From: Candidatus Omnitrophota bacterium
GTDB lineage: Bacteria > Omnitrophota > Gorgyraeia > Duberdicusellales > 4484-171
Direction: 5' to 3'
Assembly: GCA_028702365.1 (NCBI GenBank)
Contig: JAQVOZ010000051.1
Coordinates: 1-8,160, forward strand
DNA: 8,160 bases
Program-made: the position numbers and the translations under genes
Shown: positions 1-5,433 of the stretch, piece after piece
How positions within the stretch are numbered: the stretch's first letter is position 1
Layout of the letters: each line of letters starts with the position of its first letter
The notes under the pieces: model-generated
Databases searched by the model: none
Seen by the model: the letters and a program-made list of their open reading frames with translations, nothing else
Told to the model about the DNA's origin: nothing

Positions 1-314
1 GTATATGTTGGCTTAGGAGACGCAGGCGCGGGTGCTTCATTATCCGAACCATCTGCATACGCATTCCCGCCTAACACAAGTGAGTTTGCGCCGGAGAGTA
101 AAGAAAGCAAAACATTTTTCTTGGGAACGCTGATTGGTTTTTGGTATGAAGACTTAAGAGTGCTTGCGTAGTCGGGGCCGGCTGCGGAAATTACATCCTG
201 GTACAACATGCAGAAAACAAGAAAAAAAGCTACCGTTCGGATAAACGGTTTTATCCGCTCTTTCTGCGTTTCGTTAAAAACTCCTGAATATTGTTGGTTG
301 CTACTTTCGTCCAT
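1..314 (-). CDS. Exported protein under c-di-GMP riboswitch control, N-terminal part (runs off left edge)
   Basis: The first 104 codons are present and the frame is open at the window edge. The ATG at 314 is the first possible start, because the codon directly before it is a TAA stop; a weak AGAG ribosome site lies about 6 nt upstream. Residues 1-26 are a polar, basic extension (KERIKPFIR). Residues 27-38 are hydrophobic (TVAFFLVFCMLY), followed by a likely signal peptidase I site near VISA-A (41-45). A second signal-peptide-like stretch follows at 65-87: KKN, then a Leu/Ser/Gly-rich core, then AYA-D. After that comes a Pro/Ala-rich linker (APAPASPKP). I do not recognise the family. The upstream riboswitch and promoter on the same strand make a c-di-GMP-induced surface or secreted protein the best reading. 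That it is coding is well supported by the frame, the signal peptide and the leader; the function is unknown. Confidence 0.8.
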   Translation of the reverse strand, partial: MDESSNQQYSGVFNETQKERIKPFIRTVAFFLVFCMLYQDVISAAGPDYASTLKSSYQKPISVPKKNVLLSLLSGANSLVLGGNAYADGSDNEAPAPASPKPTY

Positions 315-406
315 TTATTTCTCTAATAAATAAACAGAAAAGTAAAACTTCCCCCTTACCCCCAAGAATCTATTTTTATCTGGCTTTCGCCCCACCATAT
401 TCGTTT

Positions 407-452
407 AAAAATAAAAAAGCCGGATTACCGTTTTGGATTTCGGTAACCCGGC
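407..452 (-). terminator. Intrinsic terminator forming the riboswitch expression platform
   Basis: On the minus strand, GCCGGGTTACCG (452-441) pairs with CGGTAATCCGGC (430-419) around a 10-nt loop, and is followed by six U, an A and five more U (418-407). The 5' arm is also the conserved 3' end of the c-di-GMP aptamer, so the aptamer and the terminator cannot form together. The inferred logic is an ON switch: ligand stabilises the aptamer, the terminator fails to form, and the gene starting at 314 is transcribed. Confidence 0.88.
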
Positions 453-580
453 TGACCTATTGATTCATGCAAGAAATAACGATTTTATCTCGCTACTCTT
501 GCTCTTACTTTTTACTTTTAGGTCCCGTGGCTTTGCGCGCCTCAACTTACGTTGAGGTTTGCCCTTATCGTCTCCCAAAT
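431..580 (-). promoter_or_regulatory. Cyclic-di-GMP-I (GEMM-I) riboswitch aptamer
   Basis: Read 5' to 3' on the minus strand, the conserved GEMM-I blocks appear in order: GGGCAAACC (564-556), a hairpin CCTCAAC/GTTGAGG capped by a GTAA (GNRA) tetraloop (557-540), GCGCAAAGCC (538-529), GGACCTAA near 523-516, and AGGTCAGCCGGGTTACCG (458-441). The second arm is extended by a GCAAGA/TCTTGC stem (502-497 with 474-469). A short closing helix is possible between TTTGG (579-575) and CCAAA (435-431). In the well-studied Vc2 aptamer the ligand is contacted by a G in the GGG and a C in the final ACC. Both are kept here (about 563 and 443), which argues for c-di-GMP rather than the A-containing cGAMP variants. 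The conserved blocks are seen directly; the ligand call rests on knowledge of the family. Confidence 0.92.
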
Positions 581-603
581 TTATCTTCTCTTATTACCTT
601 TAA

Positions 604-633
604 AATATAACATATTATATATATAAAAGTCAA
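604..633 (-). promoter_or_regulatory. Promoter for the riboswitch leader
   Basis: A sigma70-like promoter lies just upstream of the aptamer: -35 TTGACT (633-628), an 18-nt AT-rich spacer, and -10 TATATT (609-604). Transcription would start near 597, about 17 nt before the aptamer, giving a leader of about 280 nt to the ATG at 314. Confidence 0.65.
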
Positions 634-1464
634 CCCAAAATCCGAAAAAGATGCATATTTTTTCAGTATTTTTAGCCTAGCCTAGGAATAAAAAATTTTC
701 GTTAATTTTTCCTTAAAAGTGCAAAAACCAGACAGCACAGGTAGCTAGGCATCTTCCTTTGGATATTCCAACCCACTTTAACATTTTGGACAATTTAATT
801 ATAACTCCTTTTAAATAAATGACTTATGAATTACTTACATATTATATACTATAAACCTAGAGCCCGAAAAGGCAAAGGATTAAGTAGCTCATGCTGGCAA
901 CGGGTTATTTAACTTGATAATTTAAGCCTTAATTTCTAATCTATTTCTGTTGTTTTACTAAACATTCTTCTGTGCGATCAAGTTCTTTGTAATTATAAAA
1001 CCAAACCCCTAATCACCAGGTTTGCCCAGCACCTCCTTCTCTGCAAGAAAATAATTTTTTGCCGGCTGTTGCAATCAAGAAAAACACCATATTTAGTTTA
1101 AATCTACAAACCACCTCTTTGCTGTGCTGTTTGGTATAAGTTTGCAAACTCATATATGCCATACTGGCCCAATAACCCAAGGCTTCAAGCCTATAATATC
1201 CACTAGGAGATATATACCCATATTTACCACTAATCTGGACAATTGATATATAACTACTTAATTTACAGTATGTTATGAACCATATCATTATTATATTATT
1301 GCCTGATTTATGCAACTTTGTTATTCAATTCTAGGCCTTTGCCTGAGGACATTATAAAGTAATGGATATTGCCTTTTTTGTCTATTTTAGACTACACAGA
1401 TAAATAGAGAAATTACCCCCTTCACTAAAGTATCAATAACACATAAATATGGTTAATTTAGATT
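634..1464. other. Intergenic stretch without a supported gene
   Basis: This AT-rich stretch lies between two divergent transcription units and contains no gene I can support. A 100-codon minus-strand frame (1315-1013) exists, but it has no ribosome site, no recognisable domain and an atypical composition rich in Tyr, Ser, Ile and Trp. At 867-903 the plus strand holds two blocks that would encode K-G-K-G-F and L-M-L-A-T if joined in different frames, like the start of a type IV prepilin. This may be a decayed relic or chance. A small perfect hairpin AGGCTT-c-AAGCCT sits at 1180-1192. Confidence 0.5.
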
Positions 1465-1465
1465 T

Positions 1466-1494
1466 TTGACAGAATAATACCAATAGGTTAAAAG
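1466..1494 (+). promoter_or_regulatory. Candidate promoter ahead of the hairpin cluster
   Basis: TTGACA (1466-1471), a 17-nt spacer and TAAAAG (1489-1494) resemble a sigma70 promoter with a perfect -35 and a moderate -10. It points toward the GC-rich hairpin cluster starting near 1565 and not toward any supported coding sequence. In AT-rich DNA such matches arise by chance, so this is only a candidate. Confidence 0.3.
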
Positions 1495-1564
1495 CCTGAA
1501 TTTTGAATATCTTGCCTTGAGAATACATAATTATTGGCGCAATTTTCAGTGCAAAAGACCCAGA

Positions 1565-1690
1565 TCCCCGGGTACATCTCGCAGCCCCACAGGGTGCGTT
1601 GTAGTGCACCCTGCGTGCTGTGCTAGCCCGCCGAAAACAAACAGGGTACTTCTGTGCCCAGCAGGCTTTCAGCCTGTTGGACTAGCAATG
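1565..1690. other. GC-rich cluster of hairpins, possible structured RNA or mobile-element remnant
   Basis: This block is clearly more GC-rich than its surroundings and is packed with inverted repeats. CAGGGTGC (1590-1597) pairs with GCACCCTG (1606-1613). An outer stem GCTAGCCC/GGACTAGC (1622-1629 with 1679-1686, one mismatch) encloses two hairpins: GGGTAC-ttct-GTGCCC (1644-1659) and AGCAGGC-tttca-GCCTGTT (1660-1678). The last three stems together would make a compact three-way junction of about 65 nt. An 80-codon plus-strand frame crosses the block but looks like a by-product of composition. I recognise no RNA family; an uncharacterised RNA, a REP-like repeat or the end of a mobile element are all possible. 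Confidence 0.4.
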
Positions 1691-1840
1691 GAGATAGCCT
1701 GCATTAACACATATCTGAAGCATCTATGGAGATTCGCCCCTATCAAGCATATACGCTAAATGGCCAATAATAATTTGGCGCTAAAGCAATGCCTTTGCCC
1801 TTACGATAGGCACAGCTTTTAATATGTTTAAGTGAAACCC

Positions 1841-1924
1841 CCTCCGGTAAAGTCCGGGGGCTTCCTCCTGAGCAGAAATCCCAAAAGAACATTCATCCCC
1901 CGGCTAAAGCCCGAGGATTTCTGC
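1841..1924. repeat. Paired hairpins resembling IS200/IS605 element ends (remnant or MITE)
   Basis: Two related hairpins lie in tandem: CCTCCGG-taaagt-CCGGGGG (1841-1860) and one around CCCCCGGCTAAAGCCCGAGG (1897-1916). A perfect 10-bp inverted repeat, GCAGAAATCC (1872-1881) and GGATTTCTGC (1915-1924), encloses the second. The phrasing 'attcatcccccggctaaagcc' just before a hairpin is typical, from memory, of the ends of IS200/IS605-type insertion sequences, which fold into subterminal hairpins instead of having terminal inverted repeats. No transposase or TnpB gene is present, so this would be a solo end, a decayed copy or a non-autonomous derivative. Confidence 0.4.
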
Positions 1925-1930
1925 GCATCG

Positions 1931-1960
1931 ATTAAAAATGAAAACGTTTTTATTTTTAAT
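1931..1960. promoter_or_regulatory. 30-bp AT-rich palindrome, candidate operator
   Basis: The arms 1931-1944 and 1947-1960 are complementary over 14 positions with a single mismatch (1940/1951), around a central CG. The palindrome ends 11 bp before the -35 element of the promoter at 1972 and is centred about 61 bp upstream of the predicted transcription start, a usual place for an activator site. It lacks a GC-rich stem, so a terminator is unlikely. Confidence 0.45.
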
Positions 1961-1971
1961 TAGTTTTAGCC

Positions 1972-2000
1972 TTGACAACGACTTTACTATATGTTATTGT
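1972..2000 (+). promoter_or_regulatory. Promoter of the 731-aa exported repeat protein
   Basis: A consensus -35 TTGACA (1972-1977), a 17-nt spacer and -10 TATTGT (1995-2000) make a good sigma70-like promoter. Transcription would begin near 2007, giving a leader of about 86 nt before the ATG at 2093. Confidence 0.7.
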
Positions 2001-2039
2001 TTAATTGGACAAAAGCACAAATAACAAAATGGTAAGAAT

Positions 2040-2077
2040 GGGGAGGCGAAAAGTTCTCCCCTTTTTTATTTGGGGAG
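2040..2077 (+). promoter_or_regulatory. Leader attenuator: terminator-like hairpin with a competing hairpin
   Basis: GGGGAG (2040-2045) pairs with CTCCCC (2056-2061), followed directly by six T (2062-2067): a short intrinsic-terminator shape inside the transcribed leader. A second GGGGAG (2072-2077), just before the ribosome site AGGAGGG (2082-2088), can pair with the same CTCCCC. The two hairpins exclude each other, as in attenuators. The stems are only 6 bp, so a real switch is not certain. No known riboswitch class is recognised. Confidence 0.4.
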
Positions 2078-2092
2078 AAGCAGGAGGGCTCG

Positions 2093-4288
2093 ATGAAAAG
2101 AAAAAGCTCTCAGAGCTTCAAAAACCTAAACTTCCAAAACAAGAAAATGCGGCACGCTTGCATGTATGTAAAAAAATTACTTTATGCAGGTTTTGTCAGC
2201 TTTTACCTCCTCTCTTGTTTATCAATAGAAACATACGCTTCTTCCTCGGTCAAATCGATGGGGCCTGTTCCCTCCCAAGGCGCCCAAGATGAGATTCCAA
2301 TTCCGGGAAAATCTGATAGAATAGAACTCCCAATTCCATCATATACCCCAACCAGCTCATCGCAAATTGGCAAAGCTGCTGAAAACCAGCGCGCCGCGCT
2401 TATGGCTATAGATCAAAATATAGCCATGACAAACGCTATAACAAATTATCAAAGCGGCTTAGGCATTTCTCCTGTTAACAAACAAACATCCAGCAAAGCC
2501 CCCGATACCAAATTGGGGCTTAATCAAAATTTAGGTCAAGCATTAAAGCAAACTGCGCCGGCTCCACTTAAAGCGCCAGCGGAAACAGCCGCTCCTGAAG
2601 CAACGGCACCAAAGCCAGCGGCTAAAACAAAACCGCTTGCGCCTGTTACGCAGCAAACACCTAAGCCTATTACACCTATACAACCTTTGCCAAACAATAG
2701 CTTTGCACGGACATCTGCAAATTATAATATGCCTTTATCGGTTACTCGCATCCCGAATTTAAACAGCACTTTTAAGCCGGTTAAAATGGATATGCCTTTC
2801 GAAATTGCTTTAACTAATTTAAAATATACAAGTATTCCTAAGGTTAATTTGCAGATGAAACCTTTGGTAACAATAAAGCCAATAGTTAACCCAGCTCTAA
2901 AAACTCTGCAAACACAATCTTTTAACAATTCTGCGATGCCAAAGATTACACCTATAAACAATACCATGGTTAAGCCAATAGCTAATCTTAAACCACTCAC
3001 AATGCCTAAGCTTGTTACCCCTGCAATGCTAAAGATTAATCCCATAAACAGCACATTAGTAAAACCTATAGCAAACATTAAGCCAATAGCAATGCCTATA
3101 GCAAGCATTAAGCCGCTTACAATGCCTAAGCCTATAGCTCCTATTAAGCCTATGCCAATGCCTAAACCTATAGTAAATACCTTAAGACCTATGCCTAATA
3201 TTGCTATCTCTGCGATGCCTAAGATTAAACCCATAGATAACTTCGTGGTTAAACCTATAGCAAGCATTAAACCAATAGCAATGCCTAAGCCTATAGTAAA
3301 TACTTTAAGACCCATACAAACACTTTCTTTTGTAAAATACACTATCCCTCCAATTGCACCCATGGGAAATATTATGGTTAAACCCATAGCAAGCATTAAG
3401 CCGCTCACAATGCCTAAGCCTATAGCTACCAACATTAAAGCTATGCCTATGCCTAAGTTTGCCCAGGTAGATATTCCTTCTTTAAGCTATATGAGCAAAA
3501 CGTATAACTTCGAAATGCCTAAACAACTGGGAGCGATAACTACGCCTAAGATGACGCCAATTAAAGTTGCACCCATACGTTTACCTGACGTAGAAATTCC
3601 GCAATACGCTATGCCTAAACTTACAGTAACTATGCCGCGCGTTATAGTAACAGAAGTAAAATATCAGACTATAAATACGCGGTATGTTGAAAAAACAATT
3701 AAGCTTTACGATGCAAAAGTTATGCATGATGCAAGCCGTATCAACTCAATGATTTCACCTGCTAATAATTTGCAGAAGTATTTTAGCGGCAACGGTGCGC
3801 CTAAAATTGACCTGGCAAAATTCATTCAAAACACATCCGGCCAACGTAAAGGAATCATTACTCAAGCGCAAATTTATACAAATAGCGTTGAAGTAAAGAA
3901 ACTAGAAGCCCTTGATACCTGGCGCAATGAATATGATAAATTTATGGCGCTATCTTCGAATATCTCTAACGTCGTCAAGGAAACAGGCCAGATTGACCCT
4001 GCTTCTTTGGATTATCTTGAAAACGTAAAAGAAAATCTTGATACGCTTACCCGTAACATCACGGATATGGGAGTAGATAAGAAAACCATGCAGCAGGTTA
4101 TAGAAAATCCCGGCAAGGCAGTCGTAAATCCTTTGATGAAAGACAGAGCGCCAATGCCATCTGTGCTGGAAAATCCTTCTTTAAAAGTTTTTCCGGGCAG
4201 TATAGCGCCTAAAGTTGATATTTTAAACAACTTCTCTCGCGGAGTAAGCAATATATTTACAGCAACGGTACACGCGGAAGAGCAGTAA
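2093..4288 (+). CDS. Large exported protein with Met-Pro-Lys-Pro repeats, function unknown
   Basis: A 731-aa protein. The ATG at 2093 follows AGGAGGG (2082-2088) at good spacing, so this start is preferred over Met24, which lacks a ribosome site. Residues 1-28 are a basic extension, 29-44 are hydrophobic, and cleavage is likely after TYAS (about 50). A Pro/Ala/Thr/Lys-rich segment (about 153-200) leads into a repeat region (about 212-510) built from phrases such as KPIASIKP, MPKPI and VNTLRP; MPK occurs about ten times. Larger blocks of the form 'AMPKI-PINN-VKPIA-IKP--MPKPI' recur near 281, 311, 374 and 419. The tail (about 515-731) is unlike the repeats, non-repetitive, charged and probably helical (587-665). 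There is no C-terminal membrane anchor or sorting motif. The repeats suggest an extended, rod-like periplasmic or surface protein (inference). It has its own promoter, leader and terminator and is convergent with the tad genes. I recognise no family. Confidence 0.9.
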   Translation: MKRKSSQSFKNLNFQNKKMRHACMYVKKLLYAGFVSFYLLSCLSIETYASSSVKSMGPVPSQGAQDEIPIPGKSDRIELPIPSYTPTSSSQIGKAAENQRAALMAIDQNIAMTNAITNYQSGLGISPVNKQTSSKAPDTKLGLNQNLGQALKQTAPAPLKAPAETAAPEATAPKPAAKTKPLAPVTQQTPKPITPIQPLPNNSFARTSANYNMPLSVTRIPNLNSTFKPVKMDMPFEIALTNLKYTSIPKVNLQMKPLVTIKPIVNPALKTLQTQSFNNSAMPKITPINNTMVKPIANLKPLTMPKLVTPAMLKINPINSTLVKPIANIKPIAMPIASIKPLTMPKPIAPIKPMPMPKPIVNTLRPMPNIAISAMPKIKPIDNFVVKPIASIKPIAMPKPIVNTLRPIQTLSFVKYTIPPIAPMGNIMVKPIASIKPLTMPKPIATNIKAMPMPKFAQVDIPSLSYMSKTYNFEMPKQLGAITTPKMTPIKVAPIRLPDVEIPQYAMPKLTVTMPRVIVTEVKYQTINTRYVEKTIKLYDAKVMHDASRINSMISPANNLQKYFSGNGAPKIDLAKFIQNTSGQRKGIITQAQIYTNSVEVKKLEALDTWRNEYDKFMALSSNISNVVKETGQIDPASLDYLENVKENLDTLTRNITDMGVDKKTMQQVIENPGKAVVNPLMKDRAPMPSVLENPSLKVFPGSIAPKVDILNNFSRGVSNIFTATVHAEEQ
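2930..3470 (+). repeat. Degenerate tandem repeats encoding the MPKP-rich region
   Basis: The DNA itself repeats. Close copies of 'cctatagcaagcattaa' followed by 'atgcctaagcctatag' occur near 3066, 3250 and 3379, and 'cctatagtaaatac' followed by 'ttaagacc' occurs near 3168 and 3292. The copies differ mainly at third codon positions (cctata/cccata, aagccg/aaacca). This indicates older duplications under protein-level constraint. It is also a site where copy number could vary by recombination. Confidence 0.75.
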
Positions 4289-4364
4289 ACTAAGGCAATT
4301 ACAATTCACGCTACTTTTTTCTTTCACGGAGAAATCGCAAAGTAAGGTTCTGATAAAAACTACC

Positions 4365-4393
4365 AAACCACACCTCTAGAGGTGTGGTTTTTT
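4365..4393 (+). terminator. Palindromic intrinsic terminator after the repeat protein
   Basis: AAACCACACCTCT (4365-4377) and AGAGGTGTGGTTT (4378-4390) form a perfect 13-bp palindrome, continued by TTT; in RNA the loop would be CTAG with a U-run of six. It lies 77 nt after the stop at 4288. It could also help stop minus-strand transcripts coming from tadC, but the T-run on that strand is only three long. Confidence 0.85.
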
Positions 4394-4406
4394 ATTTATA
4401 GGGTTA

Positions 4407-4541
4407 CTAAATAGAGCCGGGTAAAAACAGTTGTTTTGGCTGGTAAAATTCTGGAGCCCGCACGGGCACAGCCCATGGGCCATGTTCTTGCGCCCACTGC
4501 GCTATTTGACCGCGGACTGCCGAAGGCGTGCCCGCAATCAT
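4407..4541 (-). CDS. Possible 44-aa protein downstream of tadC (low confidence)
   Basis: A 44-codon minus-strand frame starts at ATG 4541, 31 nt after the tadC stop, and ends at TAG 4409-4407. The translation looks protein-like, with an alternating Trp/Gln/Pro-rich centre (AQWAQEHGPWAVPVRAPEFY). Against it: no clear ribosome site (GCCAG directly before the ATG), local GC content higher than the neighbours, no signal peptide or known motif, and a plus-strand frame through the same bases that is also open. It may be a small accessory gene, a relic of a transferred gene, or noise. Confidence 0.25.
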   Translation of the reverse strand: MIAGTPSAVRGQIAQWAQEHGPWAVPVRAPEFYQPKQLFLPGSI

Positions 4542-4572
4542 CTGGCAAAGGGATTAACTTGCAGGGTAAAAA

Positions 4573-5433
4573 TTATTGCATTCCGGCAAATAGCCCTTCC
4601 TTGATAAACCTAATCAGAATAGGGCCTGCAACTATAATCAGAATAACCGGCAGAATGCAGAATATAAGAGGAATTAACATTTTAAGGGGAGCTTTCATTG
4701 CCTGGCGTTCTCCTCTATGAAAACGGCGCATACGTGAGTCTTCGGAAAGTATCCTGAATGCTTCTTCAACCGGGGTTCCCATTCTATCTGCCTGGATAAG
4801 AGTCCTTACGAACGAAGTAACGTCGGGAATATCAAGGCGCCTTGCCATATCACGAAGCGCTTCGACTCTGGGCTTACCGACGTTTATCTCCTTTAGAACC
4901 AAGACAAGCTCTTCAATCATCGGGTTAGGTTTAACCTTATCAACAACCCAACGCACAGCTGCCATAAAATCAAGGCCTGCGCCGACGCAAAGCCCCAACA
5001 AATCTATTGTTTCAGGAAGAATCCTGACGATAGAATATTTTCTTTTCTTAACCCGGGAGTTAAGGATAACATCAGGAAACATCAAGCCAACCATTGCGGC
5101 CACAAAAAGCCATAAAGGGTGTTTTACTCCTAACAAAAACAAAATAAGAGGCAAGCCCACAGCAAGCAATTCCTTGCCAGCCATAAATTCTGCCGGCGTT
5201 GTTTTCCATTTGGCAAGATACATCTTATTTTTTATAGGCTTTTCTGCCTTAAGAATCCTAAGCAGCCCTTCGTTAAGCGGAGCAAAGGGGCTTAAGAAGA
5301 AGGAGAAAGCTGATTCTGATTCTTTTATTTTCTCGCCGAATACCGATATGAATTCTGAAGGGCGCGGAAAAAGCGAGAGGAAAAAAACCGCACTGCCGGC
5401 AATTAAAAGCAGGAAACCTACCGCATACCACAT
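4573..5433 (-). CDS. tadC: TadC-like inner-membrane platform protein (type II secretion F domain)
   Basis: A 286-aa protein. The ATG at 5433 shares its A with the tadB stop (TAATG, 1-nt overlap) and has GGAAGGA upstream; an extension to 5532 is open but lies inside tadB. Residues 2-22 form a membrane segment, about 90-122 hold a hydrophobic pair (LLAVGLPLILFLLG and LWLFVAAMVGLMFPDVI), and about 250-275 form the last membrane segment. The cytoplasmic T2SSF domain spans about 138-250, with the typical PETIDLLGLCVGAGLDF opening, EALRDMARRLDIPDVTSF and a closing RMRRFHRGERQAMKAP. TadC pairs with TadB in the inner membrane and works with the TadA ATPase to assemble Flp-type pili. The length and order after tadB are normal for the family. 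Assignment as TadC rather than TadB rests on order and the C-terminal motif. Confidence 0.92.
   Translation of the reverse strand: MWYAVGFLLLIAGSAVFFLSLFPRPSEFISVFGEKIKESESAFSFFLSPFAPLNEGLLRILKAEKPIKNKMYLAKWKTTPAEFMAGKELLAVGLPLILFLLGVKHPLWLFVAAMVGLMFPDVILNSRVKKRKYSIVRILPETIDLLGLCVGAGLDFMAAVRWVVDKVKPNPMIEELVLVLKEINVGKPRVEALRDMARRLDIPDVTSFVRTLIQADRMGTPVEEAFRILSEDSRMRRFHRGERQAMKAPLKMLIPLIFCILPVILIIVAGPILIRFIKEGLFAGMQ

Noticed and set aside
340..400. G-quadruplex in the riboswitch leader (two G5 tracts on the minus strand)
   Set aside because: Only two strong tracts are close together; the others are short and distant.
1010..1030. GGGCAAACC on the minus strand, as if a second GEMM riboswitch
   Set aside because: None of the other conserved blocks (GCAAAGCC, CTAA, GGGTTACCG) follow downstream, so it is a chance match.
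1013..1315. Minus-strand open frame of 100 codons
   Set aside because: No ribosome site, promoter, domain or signal peptide, and an odd composition; may be chance or a decayed gene.
1517..1759. Plus-strand open frame of 80 codons rich in Cys, Pro and Arg
   Set aside because: It runs across the GC-rich hairpin block, and its composition follows from the inverted repeats.
2197..2219. Lipoprotein signal (Leu-Leu-Ser-Cys) in the 731-aa protein
   Set aside because: Tyr before the Leu pair fits the lipobox pattern poorly, and a good signal peptidase I site (TYAS) follows; kept as a minor alternative.
2005..2292. Plus-strand frame with a TTG start overlapping the promoter and the start of the 731-aa gene
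   Set aside because: It starts at the predicted transcription start without a ribosome site, and the 731-aa frame explains the region better.
2722..3435. Long minus-strand open frame (237 codons) within the repeat protein
   Set aside because: It is the antisense of the Met-Pro-Lys-Pro repeat; the reverse of those codons gives a Gly/Leu/Ile-rich frame without stops. The plus-strand gene has signal peptide, promoter, ribosome site and terminator.
4436..4720. Plus-strand frame of 94 codons across the tadC 3' end
   Set aside because: Its second half is antisense to the tadC C-terminus, it has a TTG start and no ribosome site.
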